From positions 1 through 59,549 of the forward strand of contig JAGAXM010000009.1 of NCBI GenBank assembly GCA_017940895.1: a stretch of 59,549 nt of DNA, in the 5' to 3' direction. Origin of the DNA: Clostridiales bacterium. Its GTDB lineage: Bacteria; Bacillota; Clostridia; Saccharofermentanales; Saccharofermentanaceae. Both the position numbers and the translations under genes were made by a program. Shown here one piece after another: positions 16,994 through 26,609 of the stretch. Every line of letters begins with the position of its first letter. Positions within the stretch are counted from its first letter, which is position 1. The notes below the pieces were generated by a model, which had not been told where the DNA came from, did no database searches, and saw only the letters and a program-made list of their open reading frames with translations.

Positions 16994-17938
16994 TTATCCT
17001 TTAAGTGCGATAGCCTTCTTAGCCTTGTCTGCGATGTCCGCGCCTGTCAGGTGGTAGTAAGCCATGAGCTCTGCCGGTGTACCGGAGCGGCCGAATTCGT
17101 CGTTGACGCCGACTCTAAGCATCGGGCAGGGTGCATTCTCTACGAGAACTTCTGCTACTGCGCTTCCGAGGCCGCCGATAATGGAGTGCTCCTCGCATGT
17201 TACGATGCAGCCTGTCTCCTTCGAAGCCTTGATGATAGCTTCCTTATCGATCGGCTTGATCGTGTGCATATCGAGAAGTCTTGCATTGACCCCCTCGCTT
17301 TCGAGGATATTAAGAGCCTCGACTGCCTGCTCTACCATGTAGCCGCATGCGATGATCGTTACATCTGTTCCGTCCTTAACCATGTGAGCCTTGCCGAGGG
17401 TAAAGTCAACGTCCTCGCCGAACTCACCGTAGACGGAGTCTGTAGCCAGACGCGCAAGTCTTACATAGAACGGACCCGGATTCTCATAAGCAGCCTTAAC
17501 TGCCATTCTTGCGGATGCTGCATCCGCAGGACACAGAACAGTCATGTTGGGGAGGGATCTCATGATGGAGAGATCCTCGAGGCACTGGTGGGAAGCACCG
17601 TCCTCACCTACCGTGATACCTGCGTGTGAAGCGCATACCTTTACGTTGAGGTTCGGGTAGCATACGGAGTTTCTGATCTGCTCGCATGCTCTCTCTGTCG
17701 CGAACATCGCGAAAGAGGATACGAATGCGACCTTGCCGCATGTAGCCATACCTGCTGCACAGGCGACCATATTAGCCTCTGCGATACCCATATCGAAGAA
17801 TCTTTCGGGGAAATCCTTCTTGAATCTGCCTGTATTAGTGGAACCTGCGAGATCCGCATCAAATACTACTACCTTCTCGTCGGAACCGATCTCCTGAAGC
17901 GTTCTTCCGTAAGCCTCTCTTGTTGCCATCTTGCCCAT
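16994..17938 (-). CDS. Transketolase, C-terminal subunit
   Basis: Pyrimidine-binding and C-terminal half of a split transketolase (314 residues). It carries the catalytic Glu of MGIAEANMV and the substrate-binding SHAGITVGEDGASHQCLED block, and ends with the transketolase C-terminal domain (TCEEHSIIGGLGSAVAEVL). It begins four bases after the N-terminal subunit gene. Together they interconvert pentose, triose and hexose phosphates in the cytoplasm, which supplies pentoses in anaerobes lacking an oxidative branch. A role as a split DXP synthase is less likely because of the DGASHQ-type motif. Confidence 0.9.
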   Translation of the reverse strand: MGKMATREAYGRTLQEIGSDEKVVVFDADLAGSTNTGRFKKDFPERFFDMGIAEANMVACAAGMATCGKVAFVSSFAMFATERACEQIRNSVCYPNLNVKVCASHAGITVGEDGASHQCLEDLSIMRSLPNMTVLCPADAASARMAVKAAYENPGPFYVRLARLATDSVYGEFGEDVDFTLGKAHMVKDGTDVTIIACGYMVEQAVEALNILESEGVNARLLDMHTIKPIDKEAIIKASKETGCIVTCEEHSIIGGLGSAVAEVLVENAPCPMLRVGVNDEFGRSGTPAELMAYYHLTGADIADKAKKAIALKG

Positions 17939-17942
17939 TGGA

Positions 17943-18791
17943 TCAACCCTCCAGTTCTGCTATCTTCGCGTCGAGTTCTTCGACTGCGATATTGTATTGT
18001 TCTTCCTTAGGAGCACAGCCGTGCCAGCCCGGATCGTCCGTCATGAAGGATACGCCCTTACCCTTGTGAGTCTTGGCGATAACAAAGAACGGCTTACCGG
18101 AACCCTTGTTAGCTTCGAAGGCCTTCAAAGCGCCCTCGATCTCATCGAAGTTATGTCCGTCGATAACCACAGTCTCCCATCCGAATGCCTTTACCTTGGC
18201 TTCGATATCGCCGAGGCTCATGACATCGTCGACCTTACCGTCGATCTGAAGTCCGTTGTTATCAAGGAATGCACAAATATTATCGAGCTTGTAATGAGCG
18301 GCACTCATGAGAGCCTCCCATACTTCGCCCTCCTGCATCTCTCCGTCACCGAGGATGGAGAATACGCGGTATGATCTCTTATCCACCTTACCTGCGAGAG
18401 CCATTCCGACTGCTGTCGAGATACCCTGACCCAGCGAACCCGTCGACATGTCGATACCGGGTGTGATCGCCTTACATGGGTGTCCCTGCAGGAAAGAACC
18501 GATCTTACGAAGGTTCTTGATCTCATTTACATCGAAGAAGCCCTTAAGACCCAGTGCGGAATAAAGAGCCGGCGCACAGTGTCCCTTGGAAAGTACGAAT
18601 CTGTCACGATCGGGATCCGAAGGATTCTTAGGATCTACATTAAGAACCTTGTTGTAAAGGTAGCAGATAATGTCCGTACAGGATAATGATCCGCCCGGGT
18701 GTCCGCTCTTGGCATTGTAAACGCCTTCGATTACCCATCTTCTCATTCTGGCTGAGAATAACTCGAGTGATTTCTTGTCTTCAGGTGTCAT
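17943..18791 (-). CDS. Transketolase, N-terminal subunit
   Basis: Thiamine-diphosphate-binding half of the split transketolase (282 residues). The TPP/Mg motif is GDGEMQEGEVWEAL followed by LDNNGLQ, and the N-terminal SGHPGGSLSCTDI and LSKGHCAPALY segments are typical. The two-gene arrangement, N-terminal subunit first, is common in Clostridia and archaea. A TATAAT (18828-18823 on the minus strand) lies shortly upstream and may be its promoter, though no clear -35 accompanies it. Confidence 0.92.
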   Translation of the reverse strand: MTPEDKKSLELFSARMRRWVIEGVYNAKSGHPGGSLSCTDIICYLYNKVLNVDPKNPSDPDRDRFVLSKGHCAPALYSALGLKGFFDVNEIKNLRKIGSFLQGHPCKAITPGIDMSTGSLGQGISTAVGMALAGKVDKRSYRVFSILGDGEMQEGEVWEALMSAAHYKLDNICAFLDNNGLQIDGKVDDVMSLGDIEAKVKAFGWETVVIDGHNFDEIEGALKAFEANKGSGKPFFVIAKTHKGKGVSFMTDDPGWHGCAPKEEQYNIAVEELDAKIAELEG

Positions 18792-18830
18792 GTTCGTCGC
18801 CTCTCCTCAAAAATACCGCTTTATTATATA

Positions 18831-19970
18831 TCAGTTCGTAAAAATTCTCTGTACTCTTTTTCCCACATCGCATGTGATCTCGTAACTAATCGTACCGAGG
18901 GCATCCGCGAGTTCATCCGCAGGTCTTCCCTTGCCGAAAATAGTCACGATATCGCCCTTTTTGACCTCGCCTTCCATGTCGGTCGCATCGAGCATACACA
19001 TATCCATGCATACGTTGCCGATAATGGGAAGTCTTTCTCCGTTAACGAGGAGCTCGAAGCCGTTGCTTAACCTCCTCGACAATCCGTCGGCATATCCTAC
19101 CGACACGGTAACGACCTTCGTTGGTCTTGATGCCTTGAAGTGTCTTCCGTAGCTTACCGTCGTTCCCTCGGGGATCGTCTTAACATGAACGACCTTGGCA
19201 TACCAGGTCATAACGGGCTTAAGATCTATATCCGTATAGCCTTCGGGGCAACCCGCGGGCTTATATCCGTAAAGGATGAGCCCCGCGCGCACCATATCCA
19301 TGTGCATTTCGGGGAATCTCATGATACCTGCGCTGTTGCAGATATGTCTCTTGCGAAAATTAATGCCCATGGTCTCAAGGTCACCGACAGTCTTCTTAAA
19401 AGCCTCGAACTGCTTGTATGTATACTCGTCGTCATCGGTATCAGCTACCGCAAAGTGCGAGAAAATACCGTAGGGGTTGATGCCGGGAAGCTTACAGATC
19501 TCGGCGATCTCATTAAGCGCCGATCCGTCAGTCGGGAACCCGATCCTGCCCATGCCCGTATCAAGTTTGATGTGGATATCGCATACTCTTCCCTGTCTTA
19601 CCGCTTCGTTCGAAAGCGCGACGGCAGACTCCTTGTCGTAGATCGCGAGGTCGATATTATAAAGGACCGCATCCTCGTAGCTCTCGATATCGGTGCCTCC
19701 GAGGATCAGAAGTCTTGAAGTGATTCCGCTCTGGCGAAGATGTACAGCCTCACCGATAGTCGCGATGCAAAGTCCGTCCGCGCCGTTATCGAGCAGAGTC
19801 TTAGCGACCTCATAAGCGCCGTGACCGTATGCATCGGCCTTAACCACCGCCATGATATCGGCATTGGGGTCCGTGATGCGTCTTATTTCCTGAATATTGT
19901 GCTTTAGGGCAGACTTGTCGATCTCTACGCAAGTCCTGTCAAAGAAAACACCGTTCTCTATTATGCCCAT
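18831..19970 (-). CDS. alr: Alanine racemase
   Basis: PLP enzyme that makes D-alanine for peptidoglycan. The PLP Lys lies in AVVKADAYGHGA near residue 44, and the second catalytic residue, a Tyr, is in the SYGRHFKA motif. The (beta/alpha)8 barrel and C-terminal beta domain (GNVCMDMCMLD) are complete at 379 residues. It is the last gene of the operon with nnrD, metA and the P-loop kinase, 10 bases after nnrD. alr and the NAD(P)HX dehydratase gene are frequent neighbours in Bacillota. Confidence 0.94.
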   Translation of the reverse strand: MGIIENGVFFDRTCVEIDKSALKHNIQEIRRITDPNADIMAVVKADAYGHGAYEVAKTLLDNGADGLCIATIGEAVHLRQSGITSRLLILGGTDIESYEDAVLYNIDLAIYDKESAVALSNEAVRQGRVCDIHIKLDTGMGRIGFPTDGSALNEIAEICKLPGINPYGIFSHFAVADTDDDEYTYKQFEAFKKTVGDLETMGINFRKRHICNSAGIMRFPEMHMDMVRAGLILYGYKPAGCPEGYTDIDLKPVMTWYAKVVHVKTIPEGTTVSYGRHFKASRPTKVVTVSVGYADGLSRRLSNGFELLVNGERLPIIGNVCMDMCMLDATDMEGEVKKGDIVTIFGKGRPADELADALGTISYEITCDVGKRVQRIFTN

Positions 19971-19980
19971 CTTAAGCCTC

Positions 19981-20856
19981 TTACCATCCTGTCTCTCTGA
20001 ACGTCTGCGTCAGAGTTTCCAATACATCGATCGGGAGCATACAGCGTTTGCCTTTAAGCGTCGCCGCAAGCAGTCCTGCCTTGGAGTGCATATATACCGC
20101 TGCAACACCTGCATTACAAGGCTTTATGCCCTGTGCGAGGAACCCGCCGATCAGTCCTGTCAGAACGTCGCCGCTTCCTCCCTTGGCCATGCCGCTGTTA
20201 TCACCCTGAATACTATACCATGTGTCGTGCGGGGTATATATCAGAGTTTTATTATCTTTAAGCACAAGAAGACACGTATTATCCACCGCAAATTTGGCAC
20301 ACACTTCAGGCGTAACCTCTCCCTTAAGAAGCCTTCTCATCTCTCCTATATGCGGAGTGATCACGGCAGGAAGCAGTCCGCGGGATTTACGCGTGGCCAA
20401 TACAGGCAGCAATTCCTCTTTATACTTCGAGATTATGTTAAGTGCACCCGCATCGATGACAAGCGCCTTCGCATTAAGGAGCACTTCCTCGACCAAAGCC
20501 TTGGATCTCGGGTCGGACTCGTCGAGACCGGGACCGATCACAACTGCCGTGGTCTTTTTCATGAGGGCGGAAGCTCGGCGCAGGGTTGCCGTAACGCCGT
20601 CCTCCCAGGAAGCCGTGAGCGCGCAGGGGTTGTAAGATTTCAAAGGCTCGAGTGCCTCACGTGTCGAGAAGGCCGTAACGAGACCGGCGCCGCTTCGAAG
20701 CGCCGAAGATGCGCAAAGCAGCAGCGCGCCCGTCATGAACTCGGACCCCGCTATGACAAGCACATGCCCGAAATCATTCTTGTGGCACTTGTCGTCCCTT
20801 GCGGGAGCCATGTCGCGTACGAGCTGCTCGGTAATTACGGTGCCTTCGGGGTTCAT
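19981..20856 (-). CDS. nnrD: ADP-dependent NAD(P)H-hydrate dehydratase
   Basis: Repair enzyme of the ribokinase-like YjeF C-terminal family. It dehydrates damaged NAD(P)H hydrates back to NAD(P)H using ADP. Visible signatures are [13 protein letters not shown] near the N-terminus, GPGL, the [11 protein letters not shown] strand, and the nucleotide-site motif [17 protein letters not shown]. At 291 residues it is the dehydratase domain alone, without the N-terminal epimerase domain that is fused in many bacteria. The start overlaps the metA stop (ATGA). Confidence 0.88.
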   Translation of the reverse strand: MNPEGTVITEQLVRDMAPARDDKCHKNDFGHVLVIAGSEFMTGALLLCASSALRSGAGLVTAFSTREALEPLKSYNPCALTASWEDGVTATLRRASALMKKTTAVVIGPGLDESDPRSKALVEEVLLNAKALVIDAGALNIISKYKEELLPVLATRKSRGLLPAVITPHIGEMRRLLKGEVTPEVCAKFAVDNTCLLVLKDNKTLIYTPHDTWYSIQGDNSGMAKGGSGDVLTGLIGGFLAQGIKPCNAGVAAVYMHSKAGLLAATLKGKRCMLPIDVLETLTQTFRETGW

Positions 20857-21809
20857 GTGTCCTCCAGATCTATCTTGTTCTTCTTCTCTTCGTTAATAAG
20901 AGACAGATCGAAAGGCGTCTCCTGATATACATAGTAATTAAGCCAGTTCGTGAAAAGCAGTGTAGCAGAAGCTCTCCACAGCATTACGGGCTCCTTCGAA
21001 GGATCGTTGTCCTTGTAGTAGTTGATGGGGAGCTTGATCGGACGGCCCAGAGAGACGTCGCGCTTATACTCGCTGTCAAGCGTGTAGCGGTCGTACTCGG
21101 AGTGACCCGTAAGGAAGAACATCCTGCCCTTGCGGTCCGATACCGCATAGACTCCGCACTCGGGAGACTCGGAAAGGATTCGAAGCTCATGTATCTTCGC
21201 GATATCGTCCCTTCTAAGCTCCGTGTGACGGGAGTGAGGTACGTAGAAAACGTCATTAAATCCTCTGAAGAGCTTGACGGGCTTTGACCATGTCATCGAG
21301 TGCTCAAACACGCCGAAGCACTTCTCCGGAAGATCATACTTCGGGATGCCGTAATGGTAGTAAAGACCTGCCATCGCGCCCCAGCAGATATGCATTACGG
21401 AATAGACGTGGGTCTTGCTCCACTCCATGATCTTACAAAGCTCGTCCCAGTAATCGACCTCCTCATAAGGCATCTGCTCCACCGGAGCGCCGGTGATGAT
21501 CATGCCGTCGTAGAAACGGTCCTTGATCTCGTCGAAAGTCTCATAGTACTTGAGCATGTGCTCGGCGCTTGTGTGCTTGGACTCGTGAGTCGAGATCCTC
21601 AGAAGATCGATATCGATCTGAATAGGTGTATTCGATAATGTGCGCAGAAGCTGCGTCTCTGTAGTAACCTTATCCGGCATGAGGTTCAAAATGACAATAT
21701 GCAGGGGTCTTATATCCTGCGACAGGGCGCGGTTCTCCTCCATAACGAAGATGCCCTCGCCCTCGAGAACATGTCTTGCCGGTAGATTGTCTGCTATTCT
21801 GATAGGCAT
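20853..21809 (-). CDS. metA: Homoserine O-acyltransferase (MetA; predicted acetyl-CoA type)
   Basis: Class-I glutamine-amidotransferase-like enzyme that activates homoserine for methionine synthesis. The catalytic Cys is in [16 protein letters not shown] and the catalytic His in LTGHSEYDR, with the Glu in the same family region. The specificity position in GAPVEQ is Glu, which in characterised MetA proteins favours acetyl-CoA, while Gly there favours succinyl-CoA. The predicted product is therefore O-acetylhomoserine, whatever the historic 'succinyltransferase' name says. Length is 318 residues. It starts 12 bases after the P-loop kinase gene. Confidence 0.92.
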   Translation of the reverse strand: MPIRIADNLPARHVLEGEGIFVMEENRALSQDIRPLHIVILNLMPDKVTTETQLLRTLSNTPIQIDIDLLRISTHESKHTSAEHMLKYYETFDEIKDRFYDGMIITGAPVEQMPYEEVDYWDELCKIMEWSKTHVYSVMHICWGAMAGLYYHYGIPKYDLPEKCFGVFEHSMTWSKPVKLFRGFNDVFYVPHSRHTELRRDDIAKIHELRILSESPECGVYAVSDRKGRMFFLTGHSEYDRYTLDSEYKRDVSLGRPIKLPINYYKDNDPSKEPVMLWRASATLLFTNWLNYYVYQETPFDLSLINEEKKNKIDLEDT

Positions 21810-21821
21810 TATTATGCCTCC

Positions 21822-22829
21822 TTACATCGAGATAAATTCATTAAGTATTGATTCCGAAGGAACTCTGGAAGGATCGACCTTCGGGATCTTCTTCAAGTGC
21901 CTTACGAGCCTGTCTGCCCAGGTAAGAGCTGCCGACAGATCGGCAAAATCCTTACCCGTCAGGGATCTTTCCATAAATACGTTAGGCTCGAGTCTGCCCT
22001 CGTCCAGCGCAAGCAAGGCTTCATTAATATCCTCAAGCGCGAGCGGAGCGATGATAAGGCTCTCATAAGGAAGGAACGAATTGACGTGATAATCCGCAGC
22101 CGCGAGATATTCCGTATAATACTTCTCCTCGGAATGCGCGATCATAGGCCAGTAATCGATCGTGGACAGAGCGTGCGAAGCCCTGTGGCGCTTGTCTCTT
22201 ACTATCCTTCGAAGAAGTCTGATCTCGGCGCTGTCCATAAGTTTACGGTCCGAGAAGACATTGCCGTAAGGCATGATGAATACCTTTAATATCTCGCCGT
22301 CGAAGTCTCCCGAGATTCTCTTGTTAAGGCCGTGAAGTCCTTCTACGACCAGAACGCCGTCATCGGGAAGCGTGATAGCCTCCGAAGCGTCCCTCTCCTT
22401 CTGCTTCCTGTCATTAAAATCGAAGAACGGAGGAATAACGGTCTTACCTTCGATGATATCGTGAATATCCTTATGAGCACGGTCTACATCGATGGCATCG
22501 ATAGTCTCGAAGTCCGGGCGTCCGGCTCTGTCGAACTGAAGATCCTTAAGGAAATAATAATCATCAAGCGACAGGAAAGCTGCTTTCCTTCCCGCCTTGG
22601 ACAGTCCCTGTGACAGACGCATCGTAAATGTCGTCTTACCCGAAGACGTGGGACCCGCAACGAAGATGGCCTTCTTGGACCGATCTTCAATCATGATATC
22701 CACGATCTTGTCGATACGGGATATGAATCCCTCTTCACTTCTGCTTATAAATTCCGGAAGCTTCTTCTGTCCGAGATTCTCTTCAAGTTCTTCTACCGTT
22801 ACGTTTATCTTATCTGCGAGAAGTGCCAT
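21822..22829 (-). CDS. Uridine kinase-like P-loop nucleoside kinase
   Basis: Cytoplasmic kinase of the phosphoribulokinase/uridine kinase family, 335 residues. The P-loop GPTSSGKTTF is near residue 60, the substrate/Walker-B-like segment is SLDDYYF, and a later VVEGLHGLN motif is typical of bacterial uridine-kinase-like proteins. About 50 N-terminal residues precede the kinase domain. In related Clostridia this domain often follows a TGS domain, which is not present here. The exact substrate is unknown. Its neighbours (membrane protein upstream, metA downstream, 12-base gaps) do not specify one. Confidence 0.78.
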   Translation of the reverse strand: MALLADKINVTVEELEENLGQKKLPEFISRSEEGFISRIDKIVDIMIEDRSKKAIFVAGPTSSGKTTFTMRLSQGLSKAGRKAAFLSLDDYYFLKDLQFDRAGRPDFETIDAIDVDRAHKDIHDIIEGKTVIPPFFDFNDRKQKERDASEAITLPDDGVLVVEGLHGLNKRISGDFDGEILKVFIMPYGNVFSDRKLMDSAEIRLLRRIVRDKRHRASHALSTIDYWPMIAHSEEKYYTEYLAAADYHVNSFLPYESLIIAPLALEDINEALLALDEGRLEPNVFMERSLTGKDFADLSAALTWADRLVRHLKKIPKVDPSRVPSESILNEFISM

Positions 22830-22840
22830 ACTTCCTCCTC

Positions 22841-23449
22841 TTATCTTCTGTGTCTGAAATACCTTCTCAAGATGAGTCTGTCGACCAGCAGATCGTAAAA
22901 ATACTGGACAGCCTTGAAGATAAGAACGAACAGTCCCGGGATAAGTATCAGAGCTGCAATAACGAGAACTATAACGAGCACAACATGAATGCCGCCCGTA
23001 AGAACGCCCATTACCGTCGAGAAACTGCCGCCGCCTGACGCGAACTTCTCAGTGTAGCTCTCGAGAGTGGAATTAAGGTAATCGATAAGAAAATCCTTAA
23101 GTCCGTTGCTCTGTACGGTCAGTCTGGGAATGATAAGACTTACCGTGAGACTCATTACAAGATAGGCTTTATAAACCTTTACCGCGAGAATACATGCCTT
23201 GCCCCACAGGGGCATACCGTAATATCTGAAGCACAGGACAGGATTGCCTACGGTAAGCAAAGACAGCATGATGATGCTGAACATACCGAAGCTTCCTACA
23301 CCGATAAAAGGACTTCCCGTCCAATAGAACATTACGAGAAATATGAAAGTCAGGACACCATACAGGAGGAACAGCTCGACGTGTCGTCTGTTCTCAAAAT
23401 CAGTATCACTCCAGTATCTGCCCAGAAACAGGCCTTCAGCGTAATCCAA
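22841..23449 (-). CDS. Uncharacterised multi-pass membrane protein
   Basis: Not recognised. It is a 202-residue protein with about four to five hydrophobic segments (LLYGVLTFIFLVMFYW; FGMFSIIMLSLLTVG; AYLVMSLTVSLIIP; VVLVIVLVIAALILIPGLFVLIF) and a basic C-terminus (LILRRYFRHRR). The probable start is TTG at 23449, with a perfect GGAGG nine bases upstream and no in-frame ATG nearby. It is the first gene of the operon running through the P-loop kinase, metA, nnrD and alr. No enzymatic motif is visible. Confidence 0.65.
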   Translation of the reverse strand: MDYAEGLFLGRYWSDTDFENRRHVELFLLYGVLTFIFLVMFYWTGSPFIGVGSFGMFSIIMLSLLTVGNPVLCFRYYGMPLWGKACILAVKVYKAYLVMSLTVSLIIPRLTVQSNGLKDFLIDYLNSTLESYTEKFASGGGSFSTVMGVLTGGIHVVLVIVLVIAALILIPGLFVLIFKAVQYFYDLLVDRLILRRYFRHRR

Positions 23450-23485
23450 AAAGGATAACCTCCAAATAAAAAATCCCGCCTACGT

Positions 23486-23494
23486 ATTCTAACA
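23486..23494 (-). promoter_or_regulatory. Candidate extended -10 promoter of the metA/alr operon
   Basis: On the minus strand TGT followed by TAGAAT (23494-23486) forms an extended -10 element about 37 bases before the TTG start at 23449. The -35 region is weak, which is tolerated by extended -10 promoters. Confidence 0.5.
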
Positions 23495-23537
23495 TACAAC
23501 GGGGGGTAAATAAACGATTCGAACCGCTTATCTGCGG

Positions 23538-23948
23538 TCAGCGGAGCCTGAAACAACACTCGGTGGTAGCTTCTATGATCTCCTTAAGCTTTGTCCAATT
23601 CTTGGGGAAATTCTTTGTGTGGCTGGACACAAGATCAGTCCCGTCATCGAAGTTAATGCAGATCCTCCAAGAAGAAGGGTTCGCAGTAGGAACGCCGTAC
23701 TTTGCAAGTTCACCCCTGTTATAGCCTTCCATCCACTCGATCATACCGGTACCGGGCAGTCCGGATGTCATCATCTCACACTTCGCGGGGGTCAGCGACT
23801 TCATAAAGTTGTTGTTCCACATGTAGCCGTCGTTCCAGGATATGAGCTTACGCGCGAAATCATAGCGGACCTTGTAGCCGCCGCCCGTAAATGAGCTTAT
23901 CTCCACCTCGAGAGTGGTGATCTTACTGTATCTGTCGTCTGCCTTCAT
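23538..23948 (-). CDS. Hypothetical 136-residue protein
   Basis: Not recognised. It is a soluble 136-residue protein without a signal peptide or membrane segment. It is rich in aromatic residues and has an alternating beta-strand look in the first half (KITTLEVEISSF, GGYKVRYDF) and Trp-containing segments (ISWNDGYMWNNNF, MIEWMEGYNRG, SWRICINFDDG). The helical C-terminus ends in Cys-Cys. ATG 23948 has AGAGGGG upstream, and the gene lies eight bases after the PQQ-type gene, so it is probably the last gene of that transcription unit. Confidence 0.6.
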   Translation of the reverse strand: MKADDRYSKITTLEVEISSFTGGGYKVRYDFARKLISWNDGYMWNNNFMKSLTPAKCEMMTSGLPGTGMIEWMEGYNRGELAKYGVPTANPSSWRICINFDDGTDLVSSHTKNFPKNWTKLKEIIEATTECCFRLR

Positions 23949-23956
23949 ATCCCCTC

Positions 23957-25813
23957 TTAATCGATCCGTATTCCGAATACCGATCCCTGAGATGTTCCTA
24001 TTACCAGGGTATTTCCGAATACGGCCGGCGACGCCTCGAAAGTAACACCCGAATTCTCCGAACTTACCTGAATATAAGTGATTCTCTCACCGGTAGATCC
24101 GTTAACCATGTGTATCTGTCCCAAGTTGTCAGCAATAATTATATATGCATTTCCATCTTCGGTGTAGCATGCGACGGGTGATGAATATGTATAAATATTC
24201 ATGTCATAATGCCAAACTTCTGTGCCTGTGTCCCTATTGTAAGCGACGAGACGGTTGCCGCTGGTCAGTCCGTCGGTCATGGAATACGAGAAAATAACGA
24301 GGTTTGAGATGTTTCCCATGCCGATAATGGGGTTGCCGACGCAGCCGCCGCTCTGATCGGTCGCGGAAGTCTCGCCGTTATAGGTATAGCATGACTGTGA
24401 GGTCTGCCAGATCTCCTCACCCGTAAGACCGTTGATCTTATATGTATAAGCCGCTCCGTTATACTCTCCGCTGCTCTGATTATCTACTTCGGTACCTATA
24501 TAGATATAAGGAATACCGTTCTCTTCCTGCACTACGGGGGAAAGATCGGAATCATCACCCGTTCTGAAGACCCATACCATCTGCAAAGTATTAAGGTCGA
24601 GGCACACGAGATTACAGTTATTATCCATAAAGTAGCAGTAATGACCGTAAACCGCGGCCGAACTCTCTACTCCCAAGTATCTTCCCTGCGTATCGTTGAA
24701 GATATATTTGTAACCCGTGCACATCGGATTGACGGAGACCTGTCCCGTTACCGAATTGTACTGGGAATTGAGCTGGAAGCTGTAGATAATGCCGTTCTCA
24801 CACGGCCAAATAAGTGTATCCGTGGCCGCATCGATAATGGGAGACGAGTCGAAAGCGCTCCAGTTCATTCTGTATGCGCCGTCATCAAGACCTTCGTACG
24901 AATAAAGAAGTGATCCGTCGATCAGCGAATAGATATACATTCCGAAGCCGTATTCGCCGTTATCGTCGCCCTGACCGATATAAAGAAGAGGGTAACCTCT
25001 GGGATCCACGGCTGCAGTACCCTTGATGCTTACGCCCGCATAGATCGGATCACGGGTCATGTTACCGTTCTCAAGGTCCATAAAATAGATATAACCGTCC
25101 AAAGAAGGGCAGATAACCTCGGTAAAATCAGGTCTTATAGCCGAAGGATATACATTCATGTGTGAAAGGGTCTCGGAAGGCCATCTTACGATAAGAGGCT
25201 GACCCGTAAGCCTGTATCCCGTCCATTCGAACGTCATGTCGGAAGACAGCAGGCTGTGTCCGTTCTCGTACTCCCAAACCTGAGTCAGTGTATCGACAGT
25301 GCCGTCTGACGGAGTCAGGTAACCGAACGAAGCCGTATTTCTGAAGTTGTTGCCCCTGTATGTGAGGACTCCGGGAATCTGCGTATAGTACAGAGGATCG
25401 CCGATATTGATGGGATTCTCCCTCGAATAGTCCGAGATAATCTGAGATCCTACGATAATATTCTGGGTGATGCCTCTCATTGAAGGATTGACGCTGTCAT
25501 CGATGATCGCTTCGGGATCTATGTTGATACCTGCAGTCGCAGGATAAAGAATGGGATTCTGGTAATCCGCAAGCGGCGGTACCGGAGTCGGAGTAGCCGT
25601 AGATACCGCGATATAGCTGTTGATCATGGTGCCGGACGTAACATCCGTCTCGGGATTATTCTTCTTGGAATAGTAAACGACAGCCAATACGGACGTCAGC
25701 ACGACCGAGATTATGGTCAGAGTGACCACCAGCACCATAGTTCCGCCCGAAGGATCGTGCGAGGGCTGATGATAGCTGTTATCAGGCTCAATGTACTGAT
25801 TTCTTAAATCCAT
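23957..25813 (-). CDS. Membrane-anchored PQQ-type beta-propeller protein
   Basis: A 618-residue protein with a single N-terminal membrane segment (VLVVTLTIISVVLTSVLAVVYY, about residues 30-52), a short TPTPVPP linker and a large extracytoplasmic beta-propeller. Propeller blades of the PQQ-like type recur, for example VWVFRTGDDSDLSPVV, LTGEEIWQTSQSCYTY, DTGTEVWHYDMN and GNTLVIGTSQGSVFGI. It probably acts as a surface scaffold, not a quinoprotein, since no dehydrogenase motifs are seen. ATG 25813 is chosen over an upstream TTG because it avoids overlap with whiA, though its ribosome site is weak. It follows whiA and precedes a hypothetical gene. Confidence 0.75.
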   Translation of the reverse strand: MDLRNQYIEPDNSYHQPSHDPSGGTMVLVVTLTIISVVLTSVLAVVYYSKKNNPETDVTSGTMINSYIAVSTATPTPVPPLADYQNPILYPATAGINIDPEAIIDDSVNPSMRGITQNIIVGSQIISDYSRENPINIGDPLYYTQIPGVLTYRGNNFRNTASFGYLTPSDGTVDTLTQVWEYENGHSLLSSDMTFEWTGYRLTGQPLIVRWPSETLSHMNVYPSAIRPDFTEVICPSLDGYIYFMDLENGNMTRDPIYAGVSIKGTAAVDPRGYPLLYIGQGDDNGEYGFGMYIYSLIDGSLLYSYEGLDDGAYRMNWSAFDSSPIIDAATDTLIWPCENGIIYSFQLNSQYNSVTGQVSVNPMCTGYKYIFNDTQGRYLGVESSAAVYGHYCYFMDNNCNLVCLDLNTLQMVWVFRTGDDSDLSPVVQEENGIPYIYIGTEVDNQSSGEYNGAAYTYKINGLTGEEIWQTSQSCYTYNGETSATDQSGGCVGNPIIGMGNISNLVIFSYSMTDGLTSGNRLVAYNRDTGTEVWHYDMNIYTYSSPVACYTEDGNAYIIIADNLGQIHMVNGSTGERITYIQVSSENSGVTFEASPAVFGNTLVIGTSQGSVFGIRID

Positions 25814-25826
25814 AAGGGAAATAATA

Positions 25827-26609
25827 TCACATACTTTCGGCGATTTCGATAAGACGCGCAAGTCTGTGATTCATTCCAGACTTTCCTATAGGCGGATTCA
25901 TCATCTTTCCGAGCTCCGCTATAGACGCTCCGGGGTTCTGCTGGTGCACGACAGCCGCCTCATAGAGGCTTCTCGGAAGCTTCTCCGCTTCAGGGGAAGC
26001 CATAAGCTTACCTATGAGCTCTCCTCTTCTTGCCGCAGCGTCCGCCTGGCGTCCGGTGTTGCCCGAATCACAGTTAACTTCGCGGTTTACCCCCGAATTC
26101 ATCTCGCGCTCCGCCCTTATGCTCTCGAAAGTAAGTCTCGCGGTACTTGCTCCCATAAGGCCTAAGATATCCGACACGGCATCGCCGTTTCTTACATAAA
26201 CGGCATGAACTTCACCCCTTACGGCCTCCGTATACGGTATATCGTACCCTGAAAGTATGCCGGTGATTACATCCGCCGCCTCTTCGTTTACGGGCCTGAA
26301 TTCGATCCTGTAAGCGGACTTAGGATCGGTTATGTAACCGCAGGACAGGAACACGCCCCTTAAGAAAAGCCTCGCCCCGTTCTTGGGATCAAGAGAGATC
26401 TTCTCATTTGACTTGTTAAGCTCGTCCCTGCACTTCCCCAAAACCTCCGCGGCATAATCCCTTACAGCGGTTCCGGGCATGATAATACCGGAAGCAAGGC
26501 TTCTTTTGTCTTCCTCCTTCTTTACCGGGAGCGCCGCAGCCTCAGCCTTAACCTGCTTAGAGAAGCTTTCCTTATTGTCCTCAGATTGTCTCAGGGATTT
26601 TGGGGTCAT
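25827..26609 (-). CDS. whiA: DNA-binding protein WhiA, shortened N-terminus
   Basis: Member of the WhiA family, which controls sporulation-type division in actinobacteria and affects cell division in Bacillota. It shows the LAGLIDADG-derived core (ARLFLRGVFLSCGYITDP, YRIEFRP) and the C-terminal helix-turn-helix (SLYEAAVVHQQNPGASIAELGKMMNPPIGKSGMNHRLARL). At 260 residues it is about 50 shorter than usual: after SFSKQVKAE the expected conserved N-terminal WhiA domain is replaced by a short charged stretch. A variable insert (REMNSGVNREVNCDSGN) precedes the HTH. It overlaps rapZ by 29 bases. The usual yvcK gene between rapZ and whiA is missing. Confidence 0.85.
   Translation of the reverse strand: MTPKSLRQSEDNKESFSKQVKAEAAALPVKKEEDKRSLASGIIMPGTAVRDYAAEVLGKCRDELNKSNEKISLDPKNGARLFLRGVFLSCGYITDPKSAYRIEFRPVNEEAADVITGILSGYDIPYTEAVRGEVHAVYVRNGDAVSDILGLMGASTARLTFESIRAEREMNSGVNREVNCDSGNTGRQADAAARRGELIGKLMASPEAEKLPRSLYEAAVVHQQNPGASIAELGKMMNPPIGKSGMNHRLARLIEIAESM

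Noticed and set aside
21810..23537. SAM or T-box riboswitch controlling metA
   Set aside because: metA is inside an operon with a 12-base gap upstream, and the operon leader (23450-23537) is too short for such elements.
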